Assembly: GCA_021325515.1 (NCBI GenBank)
Contig: JAJPHC010000039.1
Span: forward strand, 149,774 to 213,773
DNA length: 64,000 nt
Direction of reading: 5' to 3'
Source of the DNA: Acidobacteriota bacterium
GTDB lineage: Bacteria > Acidobacteriota > Thermoanaerobaculia > Gp7-AA8
The translations under genes and the position numbers were made by a program. Numbering within the stretch: position 1 is the first letter of the stretch; the number at the start of each line of letters is the position of its first letter. This document shows, piece by piece, positions 32,638-41,206 of the stretch. The notes beneath the pieces are model-generated. The model was given only the letters and a program-made list of their open reading frames with translations. It did not search any database and had not been told where the DNA came from.

Positions 32638-33234
32638 ATGTTCACAGGCATCATCCTTCACAGCGGCACGATCGCTTCGTTCGAACGCCACGAGAAAGGG
32701 GCGCGTCTGCGGCTGCGCGTGCCTTCGGAATTCGACCTCCATCGCGGAGAGAGCGTTGCGGTCAACGGCGTCTGCCTCACGATGCTGCCGGAAGGCGGCG
32801 ACATCGTGATTGCCGACGTCTCCGATGAGACGCTGGCGCGGACGACCCTCGGGACTCTAACCACCGGCTGCACCGTCAACCTGGAGCGCGCCCTCGCGGT
32901 CGGCGACCGCCTCGGCGGACACATCGTGCAGGGTCATGTCGACACGGTCGGAACACTGCTCTCCACCCGGGATGAAGGCGAGTTCGCGGTGTATCGCTGG
33001 GGCTTTCCGCGCGAGTATGCGGAGCTCGTCGTTCCCAAGGGATCGATCGCCGTCGACGGCGTCTCGCTGACGATCGTCGATCCTGATCCCGGCTCCTTCG
33101 GCGCCGCTTTGATCCCCGAGACGCTGCGCCGGACGACCATCGGCACCTCGAAGATCGGAGACGGCGTGAACCTCGAGTTCGACATGATCGCGAAGCATCT
33201 GCAGGCACTTGTGGCACCCTACATCCGCAAGTGA
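32638..33234 (+). CDS. ribE: Riboflavin synthase, alpha chain
   Basis: 198-aa riboflavin synthase, making riboflavin from two lumazines. Two homologous lumazine-binding domains are visible: MFTGII...VNGVCLTM and GHIVQGHVDTVG...VDGVSLTI. The length is typical. The ATG follows the heptamer array with no clear ribosome site, so translation may rely on structure or coupling. The next ORF overlaps by 4 nt (GTGA). Confidence 0.95.
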   Translation: MFTGIILHSGTIASFERHEKGARLRLRVPSEFDLHRGESVAVNGVCLTMLPEGGDIVIADVSDETLARTTLGTLTTGCTVNLERALAVGDRLGGHIVQGHVDTVGTLLSTRDEGEFAVYRWGFPREYAELVVPKGSIAVDGVSLTIVDPDPGSFGAALIPETLRRTTIGTSKIGDGVNLEFDMIAKHLQALVAPYIRK

Positions 33235-34184
33235 TCCTTTATCGAAAGACGCCGCAACTCCGTGTGCGCCGCCTCGCGGCTCCCGAGCCGCCGTTCTGGG
33301 CGGCGACGACGGTCTCTCCCTACTCGAGCCGCCGCACGACACCGATCGCGATCGATTACCTGACGCTGCGCGCGACCGCCGGAGAGCGGCTCGACGTCAC
33401 GGTCTGCGAGCGCATCGAGCTGCCGCCGCGCATCGACGGGCCGGTGCTCATCGAGGCGACGGGAACCGCCGAGACGGTGTTCCGCCGCGGCGAAGAAATC
33501 GCGAACCTCGCCGGCGATCCGATTCTCCTGACCGATGTCGTACCGGAAAGACTGCCGGCCGAGGCAATTCTCGCTCTCACGAACTCCGCAGCGTTCGAAG
33601 CCGCATCGGGATACCGATGGGGCGCCGTCATTCCGGTGATGTATCCGGTCACTACGAAGCTGGACGTCCTGAACGAACTCGCAGCGTCAGCCCGGAAACA
33701 TGGCGCCCGGTTTCTCGCCGCCGTGAGCATCGAGCTCGACGCCACGGCCAAACATGCACTCGGCACCGACGACGAAACGTACGAGATGCTGTTTCATGCG
33801 GACCTCGAGCCGATCCACACGGCGACAGAACGCCACATCGCGGCGCTCGCCGCGAAACACGGCATGGCGGACTTCATCATCCCGCCGCATTGGGAGCAGC
33901 GTTCGAACTGGAACGGCGCGATCGTCCTGACGCTCGCGGCCTCGCGCATGATTGCGATGGATTACGAGCCCGAGCTCGCCGGCACGCTCGCGCGCTCCGC
34001 GCGCATCGTCGCGGAGCTCGACAAGCCGCTCGAGCGCATCGCCGAGGCAGCGAGCCTCTCGATCGTCGAGGCGCTCGACGAAGTCTCCGTCGACATCCTC
34101 ACCGAATGGCTGGAATCAGGCAGCGCAGCGTTCGTGCGGAAGATCGACGAGATGTGGCGCCTGCGAAGAGATCATGGAGTGTAG
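33231..34184 (+). CDS. Unknown conserved-looking protein coupled to ribE
   Basis: 317-aa soluble protein starting at GTG 33231, overlapping the ribE stop. There are no membrane segments and only one Cys. The middle resembles an alpha/beta barrel pattern (ILLTDVVPERLPAEAIL, WGAVIPVMYPVTTKLDVL, FLAAVSIELDATAKHAL), and a C-terminal helical region follows. I do not recognise the family. The coupling to ribE suggests a role near flavin metabolism, but this is inference. The TAG stop lies in the GTAGGACAGGCGCC repeat. Confidence 0.7.
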   Translation: MILYRKTPQLRVRRLAAPEPPFWAATTVSPYSSRRTTPIAIDYLTLRATAGERLDVTVCERIELPPRIDGPVLIEATGTAETVFRRGEEIANLAGDPILLTDVVPERLPAEAILALTNSAAFEAASGYRWGAVIPVMYPVTTKLDVLNELAASARKHGARFLAAVSIELDATAKHALGTDDETYEMLFHADLEPIHTATERHIAALAAKHGMADFIIPPHWEQRSNWNGAIVLTLAASRMIAMDYEPELAGTLARSARIVAELDKPLERIAEAASLSIVEALDEVSVDILTEWLESGSAAFVRKIDEMWRLRRDHGV

Positions 34185-34245
34185 GACAGGCGCCCTCGCC
34201 TGTCCCCTGGCGAGGCCCCGACAGGCGAGGGCGCCTGTCCTACAC
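34180..34245. repeat. GGACAGGCGCC palindromic repeat (copy 2)
   Basis: GTGTAGGACAGGCGCCCTCG (34179-34198) and the complement CGAGGGCGCCTGTCCTACAC (34227-34246) form a 20-bp stem enclosing smaller hairpins. It sits between convergent genes: the stop of the upstream gene is inside its left arm and the right arm touches the queF stop. Confidence 0.92.
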
Positions 34246-34599
34246 CTACTTCGTATGCGTGACCTTTACCTTTGTCTTGATCCCGCCGCGGATGTAGAAA
34301 TCGCCCTCGACTTCGAGGAAGCGCGGATCGATCGCGGCGATGATGTCGTTCGCGATGCGGTTCGTGACCGCTTCGTGGAACGTGCCTTCATCGCGGAAGG
34401 ACCAGAGGTAGAGCTTCAGCGATTTCAGCTCGACGCACTTCGCATCCGGCGTGTAGCGGATGCGGATCGTCGCGAAGTCGGGCTGTCCGGTCATCGGACA
34501 GAGACAGGTGAATTCCGGCGCCTCGAACGAGATCTCGTAATCGCGCTCGGGATTCGGATTCGGAAACGTCTCGAGCTCTCTGGAAGGCTTCGTCGCCAC
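34246..34599 (-). CDS. queF: NADPH-dependent 7-cyano-7-deazaguanine (preQ0) reductase
   Basis: 117-aa type I QueF reducing preQ0 to preQ1 in queuosine tRNA modification. The active-site Cys34 and Asp41 are in [13 protein letters not shown], and the QueF motif [20 protein letters not shown] is complete. Usual short form. It begins 1 nt after the PilT-like stop, so it is the last gene of the pyr/pil transcription unit. Confidence 0.95.
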   Translation of the reverse strand: MATKPSRELETFPNPNPERDYEISFEAPEFTCLCPMTGQPDFATIRIRYTPDAKCVELKSLKLYLWSFRDEGTFHEAVTNRIANDIIAAIDPRFLEVEGDFYIRGGIKTKVKVTHTK

Positions 34600-34600
34600 G

Positions 34601-36070
34601 CTATCTCTTCACCTGCGGCTGCGAGGCCATCAGCTTCTGGTTGAGCTCCTTGATGCGCTCCTGAAGCTGCGTGATCTTCGCCTGTGCTTCGGCGCGCAGC
34701 CGCTCGTTGTCCGCCTTCAGCCGCGCGACTTCCTGTTCGGCGCCCGACGAGGCCGACGCCTGCTGCGCCGCCTGCTGCACGCGCCACTCCATGTCGTGGC
34801 GGAGATTCTCGAGCTCCTCGTCCTTCTCGGCGAGCCGCTGCCGCCAGTTCACTTCCTGTTCTTCATAGAGCCGCTTGATGTCCATCAGCTCCGTGATCTG
34901 CGAGAAATCGGAGTAACTCGGGGCCATGTCTCCTCCCTGCCTCACGCGCTCTTCGATCTGCGGGAACAGCTTGCGCAGTTTCAGCGAGAGATCGTCGGGA
35001 TCGCTCGAGAGCGCCATCGCATCTTCATAGGTGATCTTCTGATGCACGAGCAGTGCGATCAGCGATTGATTCATCGACTGCATCCGGTACAGGCCGACGG
35101 AGCTTTCGATCTCGTCGTGAATGTCCTTCGATGCTCCCTCTTCGATGAGCTTGGCGATGCGGGGCGAGTTCTTGAGAATCTCCACCGCCGCAGTCTGCTT
35201 CCCATCCTTCGTCTTGACGAGCTTGAGCGAGATGATGCCGCGCAGCACGAGGGAGAGCTGCGAGCGGATCTGCTTGTGCTGATCGACGGGAAATGCATCG
35301 ATCACACGGTCGATCGTCTGCGATGCGTTGTTGGTGTGCAGCGTCGAGAAGACGAGGTGTCCTGTCTCCGCCGCGGTCAGCACGGTCTGCATCGTTTCGA
35401 CGTCGCGCATCTCGCCGACCATGATCACGTCGGGATCCTGGCGCATGGCGTTGCGCAGCGCTTCCTTGAAGCTCGGCGTGTCGCTGCCCACCTCGCGCTG
35501 CGAGATCGCCGCGACTTTGTCGGTGAAGAGAAACTCGATCGGATCCTCGATCGTGACGATGTGCAGCGGCTCCTTCTCCGAGATTTCGGAGATCATCGCC
35601 GCGAGCGTCGTCGACTTGCCGGAGCCGGTCGGACCGGTGACGAGCACGAGTCCGTCGGGAATCTGCGTCATGTCGCGGATCGCCTGCGGCAGTTCCAGAG
35701 CATCGATCTGCATGATCTGGATCGGAATGCGGCGGAAGACCGCCCCCACCGTGCCGCGCTGCATGTAGCAGTTCGCGCGGAACCGCGCGACGCCCGGAAC
35801 GCCATAGCCGAAGTCGACCGAGTTGAGATGATCGAACTTCTCGCGCTGCACACGATTGAGCAGCGGCAGCAGCATCCGCTCGAGATCGGCCGGCTTCAGC
35901 GGCGTGCTCCCCACCGGCACGAGCTGCCCCTTCACACGAATGAGCGGCGGGCGCATCGGCTTGAGATGAAGATCCGAAGCCTGCTGCTTGGCCATGTACA
36001 CCAGCAGATCGTTCAGCGCGAACTGCGGCTGCTGTTCGGGAGGTGCGGTGGCAGGAGTGGGAGACGTCAC
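34601..36070 (-). CDS. pilT: PilT-like type IV pilus retraction ATPase with C-terminal coiled coil
   Basis: 489-aa hexameric secretion/pilus ATPase. The N-terminal domain begins [14 protein letters not shown] and ASDLHLKP, the Walker A is GPTGSGKST (146-154), the Asp box IEDPIEF, Walker [11 protein letters not shown] and the His box [12 protein letters not shown]. PilT is normally about 345 aa; here residues about 410-485 add a coiled coil ([18 protein letters not shown]). The start is taken as GTG 36070 because the conserved N-terminal helix begins shortly after; an in-frame extension to 36496 passes through the nonamer repeat. It follows the receiver gene. Confidence 0.88.
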   Translation of the reverse strand: MTSPTPATAPPEQQPQFALNDLLVYMAKQQASDLHLKPMRPPLIRVKGQLVPVGSTPLKPADLERMLLPLLNRVQREKFDHLNSVDFGYGVPGVARFRANCYMQRGTVGAVFRRIPIQIMQIDALELPQAIRDMTQIPDGLVLVTGPTGSGKSTTLAAMISEISEKEPLHIVTIEDPIEFLFTDKVAAISQREVGSDTPSFKEALRNAMRQDPDVIMVGEMRDVETMQTVLTAAETGHLVFSTLHTNNASQTIDRVIDAFPVDQHKQIRSQLSLVLRGIISLKLVKTKDGKQTAAVEILKNSPRIAKLIEEGASKDIHDEIESSVGLYRMQSMNQSLIALLVHQKITYEDAMALSSDPDDLSLKLRKLFPQIEERVRQGGDMAPSYSDFSQITELMDIKRLYEEQEVNWRQRLAEKDEELENLRHDMEWRVQQAAQQASASSGAEQEVARLKADNERLRAEAQAKITQLQERIKELNQKLMASQPQVKR

Positions 36071-36080
36071 GGGGAGATTA

Positions 36081-36162
36081 TATGAGACGGATGAGACGGA
36101 TGGGACGGATGGGACTGATGGGCCCATCCGTCCCATCGGTCCCATCCGTCCCATAAGTCCTA
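36081..36162. repeat. ATGGGACSG nonamer array, inverted arms (copy 1)
   Basis: Plus strand 36081-36122: ATGAGACGG twice, then ATGGGACGG/ATGGGACTG units. 36122-36156 carries the complement CCCATCCGT/CCCATCGGT. The hairpin lies between the receiver gene and pilT; the receiver's TAG stop (36160-36162) is in the terminal unit. Confidence 0.9.
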
Positions 36163-36549
36163 TCTCCGCATCACGCTGTCCAGAATCATCAGAAACGCCT
36201 CCTGCTGCTTCGCCTCGGTCTTGTTGATCACGGCGATCGCTTCGCCGAGGCGGAAGCGCTGGTGCAGTTCGTCGGCGGAGTGCGAGGAAGTCACGATGAT
36301 TCTGCGCGGCGGCAGACCTTTGAGATGCGCGTAGTCGACGAACTTCTTCCCATCCATGCCGGGCATCTCGAGATCGACGATCAGCAGATCGATCGACGCG
36401 TCGATCTTCGGCAGTGCCTCGTAGGGATGGCTGTAGGTCTCGACCTGCGCCTTCTCTTCGTAGCGCTCGGTGATGAAGTTGGACCAGAGGTCGCAATACG
36501 CCGGCGAATCGTCGACGATGACGATCCGCTTCTTCCCGCCGTCGCTCAT
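36160..36549 (-). CDS. Response regulator receiver-domain protein
   Basis: 129-aa single receiver domain, CheY-like. Acidic residues DD (13-14 region, VIVDDSPAYC), phosphoacceptor Asp59 (LLIVDLEMPGMDG), the Thr/Ser switch (IIVTSSHS) and the conserved Lys (VINKTEA) are present. There is no output domain. Its ATG overlaps the pyrC stop (ATGA), and it is followed by the PilT-like gene, so regulation of pilus motility is likely. Confidence 0.9.
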   Translation of the reverse strand: MSDGGKKRIVIVDDSPAYCDLWSNFITERYEEKAQVETYSHPYEALPKIDASIDLLIVDLEMPGMDGKKFVDYAHLKGLPPRRIIVTSSHSADELHQRFRLGEAIAVINKTEAKQQEAFLMILDSVMRR

Positions 36550-37857
36550 CTCTTCGCCGTCTTCTTCGAAGGCTTCGCCGGTGCGACGCCGGGGCGGATG
36601 TCGAATTTCACGCTGCCGCCGACGATCGTCATCACCGCACGGCCGTGGAACGTCTCGCCGATGAACGGCGAGTTCGACGCTTTCGACGCGAACGTATTCG
36701 TCACTGCGTAACGCGTGTCGAGATCGAGAATCGTCACATCGCCGAGACTGCCTTCGCGCAGCGTGCCGCCGGGAAGGCGGAAGGTGCGCGCCGGGCCGCA
36801 GGAGAGCAGATCAACGAGACGCCCGAGGGCGATCACTTTCTCGCGCACGAGCCGGTCGTAGCAGACTCCGAAGGCGGTCTCCAGTCCGATCACGCCGAAC
36901 GGCGCGAGATCGAACTCGACGTTCTTCTCGTCGAAATGATGCGGCGCATGATCGGTCGCAATCGCGTCGATCGTGCCGTCGGCGATCGCCTCCAGCAGCG
37001 CTTCGCGATGCTCGGCCGAGCGCAGCGGCGGATTCATCTTCAGGTTCGTCGAGAACGACTGCACCGAGTCGTCGCCGAGCGCGATGTGGTGCGGCGTCAC
37101 TTCGCACGTCACCTGCACGCCGCGCTTGCGCGCCGCACGAACCGCGTCGATCGCGCCGGCAGTCGACAGATGCGCGATGTGCAGCCGCGACTTCGTCAGT
37201 GCGGCGAGGATGACGTCGCGCGCGACGAGCGTCTCTTCCGACGCCGCCGGAATCGCGCTCATCCCGAGGAGCGTCGAGTAGTAGCCCTCGTGCATGACGC
37301 CGCCTTCGTTCAGGTTCGCGTCTTCTTCATGGGCGACGACCGGAATGCCGAGCATCGAGCAGTACTCGAGAGCGCGGCGCATCAACTGCGCATTCGCGAT
37401 GGGCTTGCCGTCGTCGCTGACAGCGACGCAGCCTGCGCTGCGCAGATCGGCGAGCTCGGCGAGCTCTTTCCCTTCCAGCCCGCGGCTCACGGCGCCGACG
37501 GGATACACGCGGCAGGCGCCGTTGCGCGCCGCTTCGGCGATGATCATCTCCGTCACCGCGCGCTCGTCATTCGGCGGAACGGTATTGGCCATCGCGCAGA
37601 CGGCGGTGTAGCCGCCGGCCACGGCGGCGCGCGTTCCGGTGGCGATCGTCTCCTTGTGTTCCTGTCCCGGCTCGCGCAGATGCGTGTGCAGGTCGATGAA
37701 ACCGGGCGTGACGATGAGTCCCGCCGCATCGATCACCGTCACGTTCGCCTTGATCTTCCGATCGACTTTCGTGACGAGACCATCTTCGATCAGTACGTCG
37801 AGCTTCCCGTCGAGATCCTGCGACGGATCGACGACGCGGCCGTTGGTGATGAGAACG

Positions 37858-37868
<11 letters not shown>
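36546..37868 (-). CDS. pyrC: Dihydroorotase
   Basis: 440-aa class I dihydroorotase of pyrimidine synthesis. Zinc ligands are in HTHLREPG, and HEED, HIAHLST and ATDHAPH are present. Start at TTG 37868 ([10 protein letters not shown]) overlapping the pyrB stop by 11 nt; no other start lies before the conserved N-terminus except far upstream inside pyrB. The C-terminal tail is basic and Lys/Pro-rich ([12 protein letters not shown]). Confidence 0.95.
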
Positions 37869-38805
<937 letters not shown>

Positions 38806-38834
38806 TCGTTACTTGCGAGGCAGCAGCCTGATCG

Positions 38835-39371
38835 TCATTTCTCCATGATCAGGACTTCGTCCTCGTCATCGGTCTCCGTCAGTTTGACCTTGATGACTTC
38901 GTGAGCATCCGTCGGCACCGTCTTGCCGATGACGTCGGCGTGGATGGGCAGTTCGCGATGGCCACGATCGACGAGCACCGCGAGCATCACCTTTCTCGGA
39001 CGGCCGAAGTCGATGAGGGCATCGAGCGCGGCGCGCACAGTGCGGCCCGTGTAGAGCACGTCATCGACGAGCACGACCACTTTGTCGTCGATCGGCTCGG
39101 GCAGCTTGGTCGGTTTCACGACGGGATTCGGTGCGATCGTCGTGAGATCGTCGCGATACAGCGTGATGTCGAGAATGCCGAACGGAACCGGAGTTCCCTC
39201 CATCTCGGTGATCTCTTTCGCCATCCGCTCACCGATCGGAACGCCGCGACTGCGGATTCCGACGATGATGAGGTCATCCAGACCGCGATTCTTCTCCACG
39301 ACCTCGATGGCCATGCGGCGAATCGCGCGGTTCATCCGTGCGCCGTCAAGCAAACGTTTTTTTACATTCAT
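38835..39371 (-). CDS. pyrR: PyrR bifunctional regulator / uracil phosphoribosyltransferase
   Basis: 178-aa PyrR. The PRPP-binding motif is VVVLVDDVLYTGRTVRAAL, with VGIRSRGVPIGERM near the N-terminus. PyrR binds pyr mRNA in response to UMP/PRPP in many bacteria. Start at ATG 39371 (MNVKKRLL); the longer in-frame ORF to 39476 runs into the divergent receiver promoter region. With only about 90 nt to the divergent gene I see no classical antiterminator/terminator pair upstream, but control could act between pyrR and pyrB. Confidence 0.93.
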   Translation of the reverse strand: MNVKKRLLDGARMNRAIRRMAIEVVEKNRGLDDLIIVGIRSRGVPIGERMAKEITEMEGTPVPFGILDITLYRDDLTTIAPNPVVKPTKLPEPIDDKVVVLVDDVLYTGRTVRAALDALIDFGRPRKVMLAVLVDRGHRELPIHADVIGKTVPTDAHEVIKVKLTETDDEDEVLIMEK

Positions 39372-39460
39372 GTCCGATTCGGGCGCGGAGGATATCACGG
39401 GGGAGGGCGCTGGGGCGCCTGGGCACTCCCCGGCCCACCGCTTGCACACTCGCGCCCTGA

Positions 39461-39817
39461 ATGCGAGCCCGGCCACGCGTGCTGATCGTCGAAGACAACT
39501 CCGACATCCGGAGGTTGTATGCCATCGGCCTCAATCGCCACGGCTACGAGGTGAAGCTCGCCGCAAACGGCGCGGAAGCATTGGAACGGATCGTCGACGA
39601 GAAGCCCGATGTCGTGCTGCTGGACTGGCTCATGCCTCTCATGGACGGCAGCGAGCTGCTCGATCGCCTGCAGGGTTCGGCGTCGATTCCGGTCATCGTC
39701 ATCAGCGGTCAGCCGGAGCCTTCCGAGCTCGATCCGCGCATCCGCGTGTGGCTCACGAAACCGGTCTCCATCGACGATCTGCTGACCCACATCTCACGTC
39801 AAGCCGAGTCGAATTAG
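39461..39817 (+). CDS. Response regulator receiver-domain protein
   Basis: 118-aa single receiver domain. Acidic pocket EDN (VLIVEDNSDIRR), phosphoacceptor Asp in VVLLDWLMPLMDG, Ser in VIVISGQPEP and Lys in VWLTKPVSIDDLL. It has no output domain. It starts at ATG 39461, divergent from pyrR, and is followed after 37 nt by the FHA gene, suggesting a signalling unit. Confidence 0.9.
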   Translation: MRARPRVLIVEDNSDIRRLYAIGLNRHGYEVKLAANGAEALERIVDEKPDVVLLDWLMPLMDGSELLDRLQGSASIPVIVISGQPEPSELDPRIRVWLTKPVSIDDLLTHISRQAESN

Positions 39818-39854
39818 CGGTTTATGCGGTCAAGCCTGCTAGAATCTTCGCAGA

Positions 39855-40328
39855 ATGGCGAGGATCTTCTTCGTCGGGCTGGACGGCGCGGAGAAAAGTT
39901 ACCGGCTTCAGACGCACCGTCCGTTCACGGTCGGGCGTGATCCGGGGAATGACATCATCCTCCGCGACCCGAAGGTCTCGCGACATCATGCCGAGATCGT
40001 TTTCGAGCGCGGATTCTTCGTGCTGCACGATCTCGCCAGTGCAAACGGCACGTATGTGAACGGCAAGCGCATCCGCGTTGCCCCCCTCACTCACGGCGCC
40101 AAGCTCCGCCTCGGCAACAGTTACGGACGATTCTCGGAAGAGTTGCCGACGGAGGCCGATGCGCCGCCGCAGCCGGAGCGGCTCGACACGCCGATTCCGC
40201 AGCAGCCTACGGTGACCGTGGATGCCGGCGACATCGAAGCCGGAACCGATGAGAACCAGCGCTTCAGCATGGAGACTCTTCCGCACGAAGCGCTCAGTCC
40301 TGAAGAGTTAAAAAAAAAAGCGGAATAA
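39855..40328 (+). CDS. FHA-domain protein (N-terminal part of a probable frameshift fusion)
   Basis: 157-aa protein whose first 100 residues are a forkhead-associated phosphothreonine-binding domain: GR (27-28), SRHH (42-45), NGT (64-66) and the YVNGKRI strand. After a Pro/Glu-rich linker, the frame ends EELKKKAE-TAA within 10 nt of an A10 run (40310-40319). In the -1 frame the reading continues without a stop into the downstream membrane protein gene, so the real product may be a single protein of about 437 aa. Confidence 0.88.
   Translation: MARIFFVGLDGAEKSYRLQTHRPFTVGRDPGNDIILRDPKVSRHHAEIVFERGFFVLHDLASANGTYVNGKRIRVAPLTHGAKLRLGNSYGRFSEELPTEADAPPQPERLDTPIPQQPTVTVDAGDIEAGTDENQRFSMETLPHEALSPEELKKKAE
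40310..40319 (+). other. A10 slippery run joining two ORFs
   Basis: Ten A residues preceded by TT. A one-base slip (-1) or one extra A in the mRNA turns the FHA frame into the frame of the downstream ORF, which is open across the whole 40310-40495 linker (Pro-rich, with repeated EPL/DPLP segments). Either programmed transcriptional/ribosomal slippage or a homopolymer sequencing error would explain it. Confidence 0.7.
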
Positions 40329-40495
40329 CCCTGGACGCGCCGGCACCGGCACCGCCTGACGAGCCCTCCACGGAACCGCTCACCGAACCGCTTCCCGATC
40401 CGCTGCCGGAAGGAGGGTCCTCTCCTCCCCGCCCAAAAGTACAGCCTGAGTCGGAAGCGCGCCGCGATCCGTTCGCGGCCACGCGCTTCCGATTC

Positions 40496-41167
40496 ATGAC
40501 CGGCCTGCCGGCCGGCGAGACGGTCCGCGTGCGCGATGACGAAGGGAATGTCGTGCTGACGTATCGCAGCTTTGCGAGCGTGGTCGGAATCGTCGCAGCC
40601 CTCACGGCGGCGATCGTCCTCCTCGCCGGCGCCGCCGCGACGATGTTCCTCTTCGCCGAGCACCGGCCGGGCGCGGCGCTCATCGCGATGCTCCTGTCGA
40701 TCTCGTTCGCGTTGCTGATCGCGATGCTCGTGCCGCCGACGAGCGTCACGCTGTACGACGGGCCGAACGCCGCGCTCTCGATCGCGCAGGATTCGCGCGC
40801 CGCCTTTCCACTGATCTCCTTCGCGATTCTGACGACGGATGGCGTGCGCATCGCGCGCGTCCGCCGTTCCTTCCTTTCGCGGCTGGGCCGCAATCGCTGG
40901 CGGATCTACGACGCGCGCGGCAGATTCATCGGCGAAGCAGTCGAAGAATCGGCAGGCCGCGCGCTGATCCGGAAATTCGCCGCGAAGTTCAACCGGCGCT
41001 ACGACGCCGATGTGCTCCTGCAGATGGGTCCGATCGAAGCGGGCCGGATCGTGCGCAGAGAAGACCGTGCGGCGGAAGTCGACGTGCTCGATCTCCCGGC
41101 GGCATCGCCCCTCGACCGCCGCATCGCGGTTGCCCTGTCGACTCTGATTCTCGGCATCGAGCCGTGA
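40496..41167 (+). CDS. Membrane protein with scramblase/LURP-one-like domain (C-terminal half of fusion)
   Basis: 223 aa from ATG 40496, but the frame is open and codes for a Pro-rich linker back to 40310. It has an N-terminal beta segment (AGETVRVRDDEGNVVLTY), two membrane helices (VVGIVAALTAAIVLLAG and AALIAMLLSISFALLIAML) and a C-terminal beta domain (RIYDARGRFIGEAVEES) resembling phospholipid scramblase/tubby-like folds. Function unknown. It probably forms one protein with the FHA domain through the A10 frameshift. If separate, translation lacks a visible ribosome site. Confidence 0.75.
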   Translation: MTGLPAGETVRVRDDEGNVVLTYRSFASVVGIVAALTAAIVLLAGAAATMFLFAEHRPGAALIAMLLSISFALLIAMLVPPTSVTLYDGPNAALSIAQDSRAAFPLISFAILTTDGVRIARVRRSFLSRLGRNRWRIYDARGRFIGEAVEESAGRALIRKFAAKFNRRYDADVLLQMGPIEAGRIVRREDRAAEVDVLDLPAASPLDRRIAVALSTLILGIEP

Positions 41168-41206
41168 TGGTCAGGTCGCCACCCCTAACACTCCGCTGCA
41201 CTCACC

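Noticed and set aside
36071..36496. Longer PilT-like start with an extra N-terminal domain
   Set aside because: The extension is read out of frame through the receiver gene and the nonamer repeat, and PilT homology begins after 36070.
39372..39460. Classical PyrR antiterminator/terminator leader
   Set aside because: The spacer is about 90 nt, shared with a divergent gene, and shows no pair of alternative hairpins.
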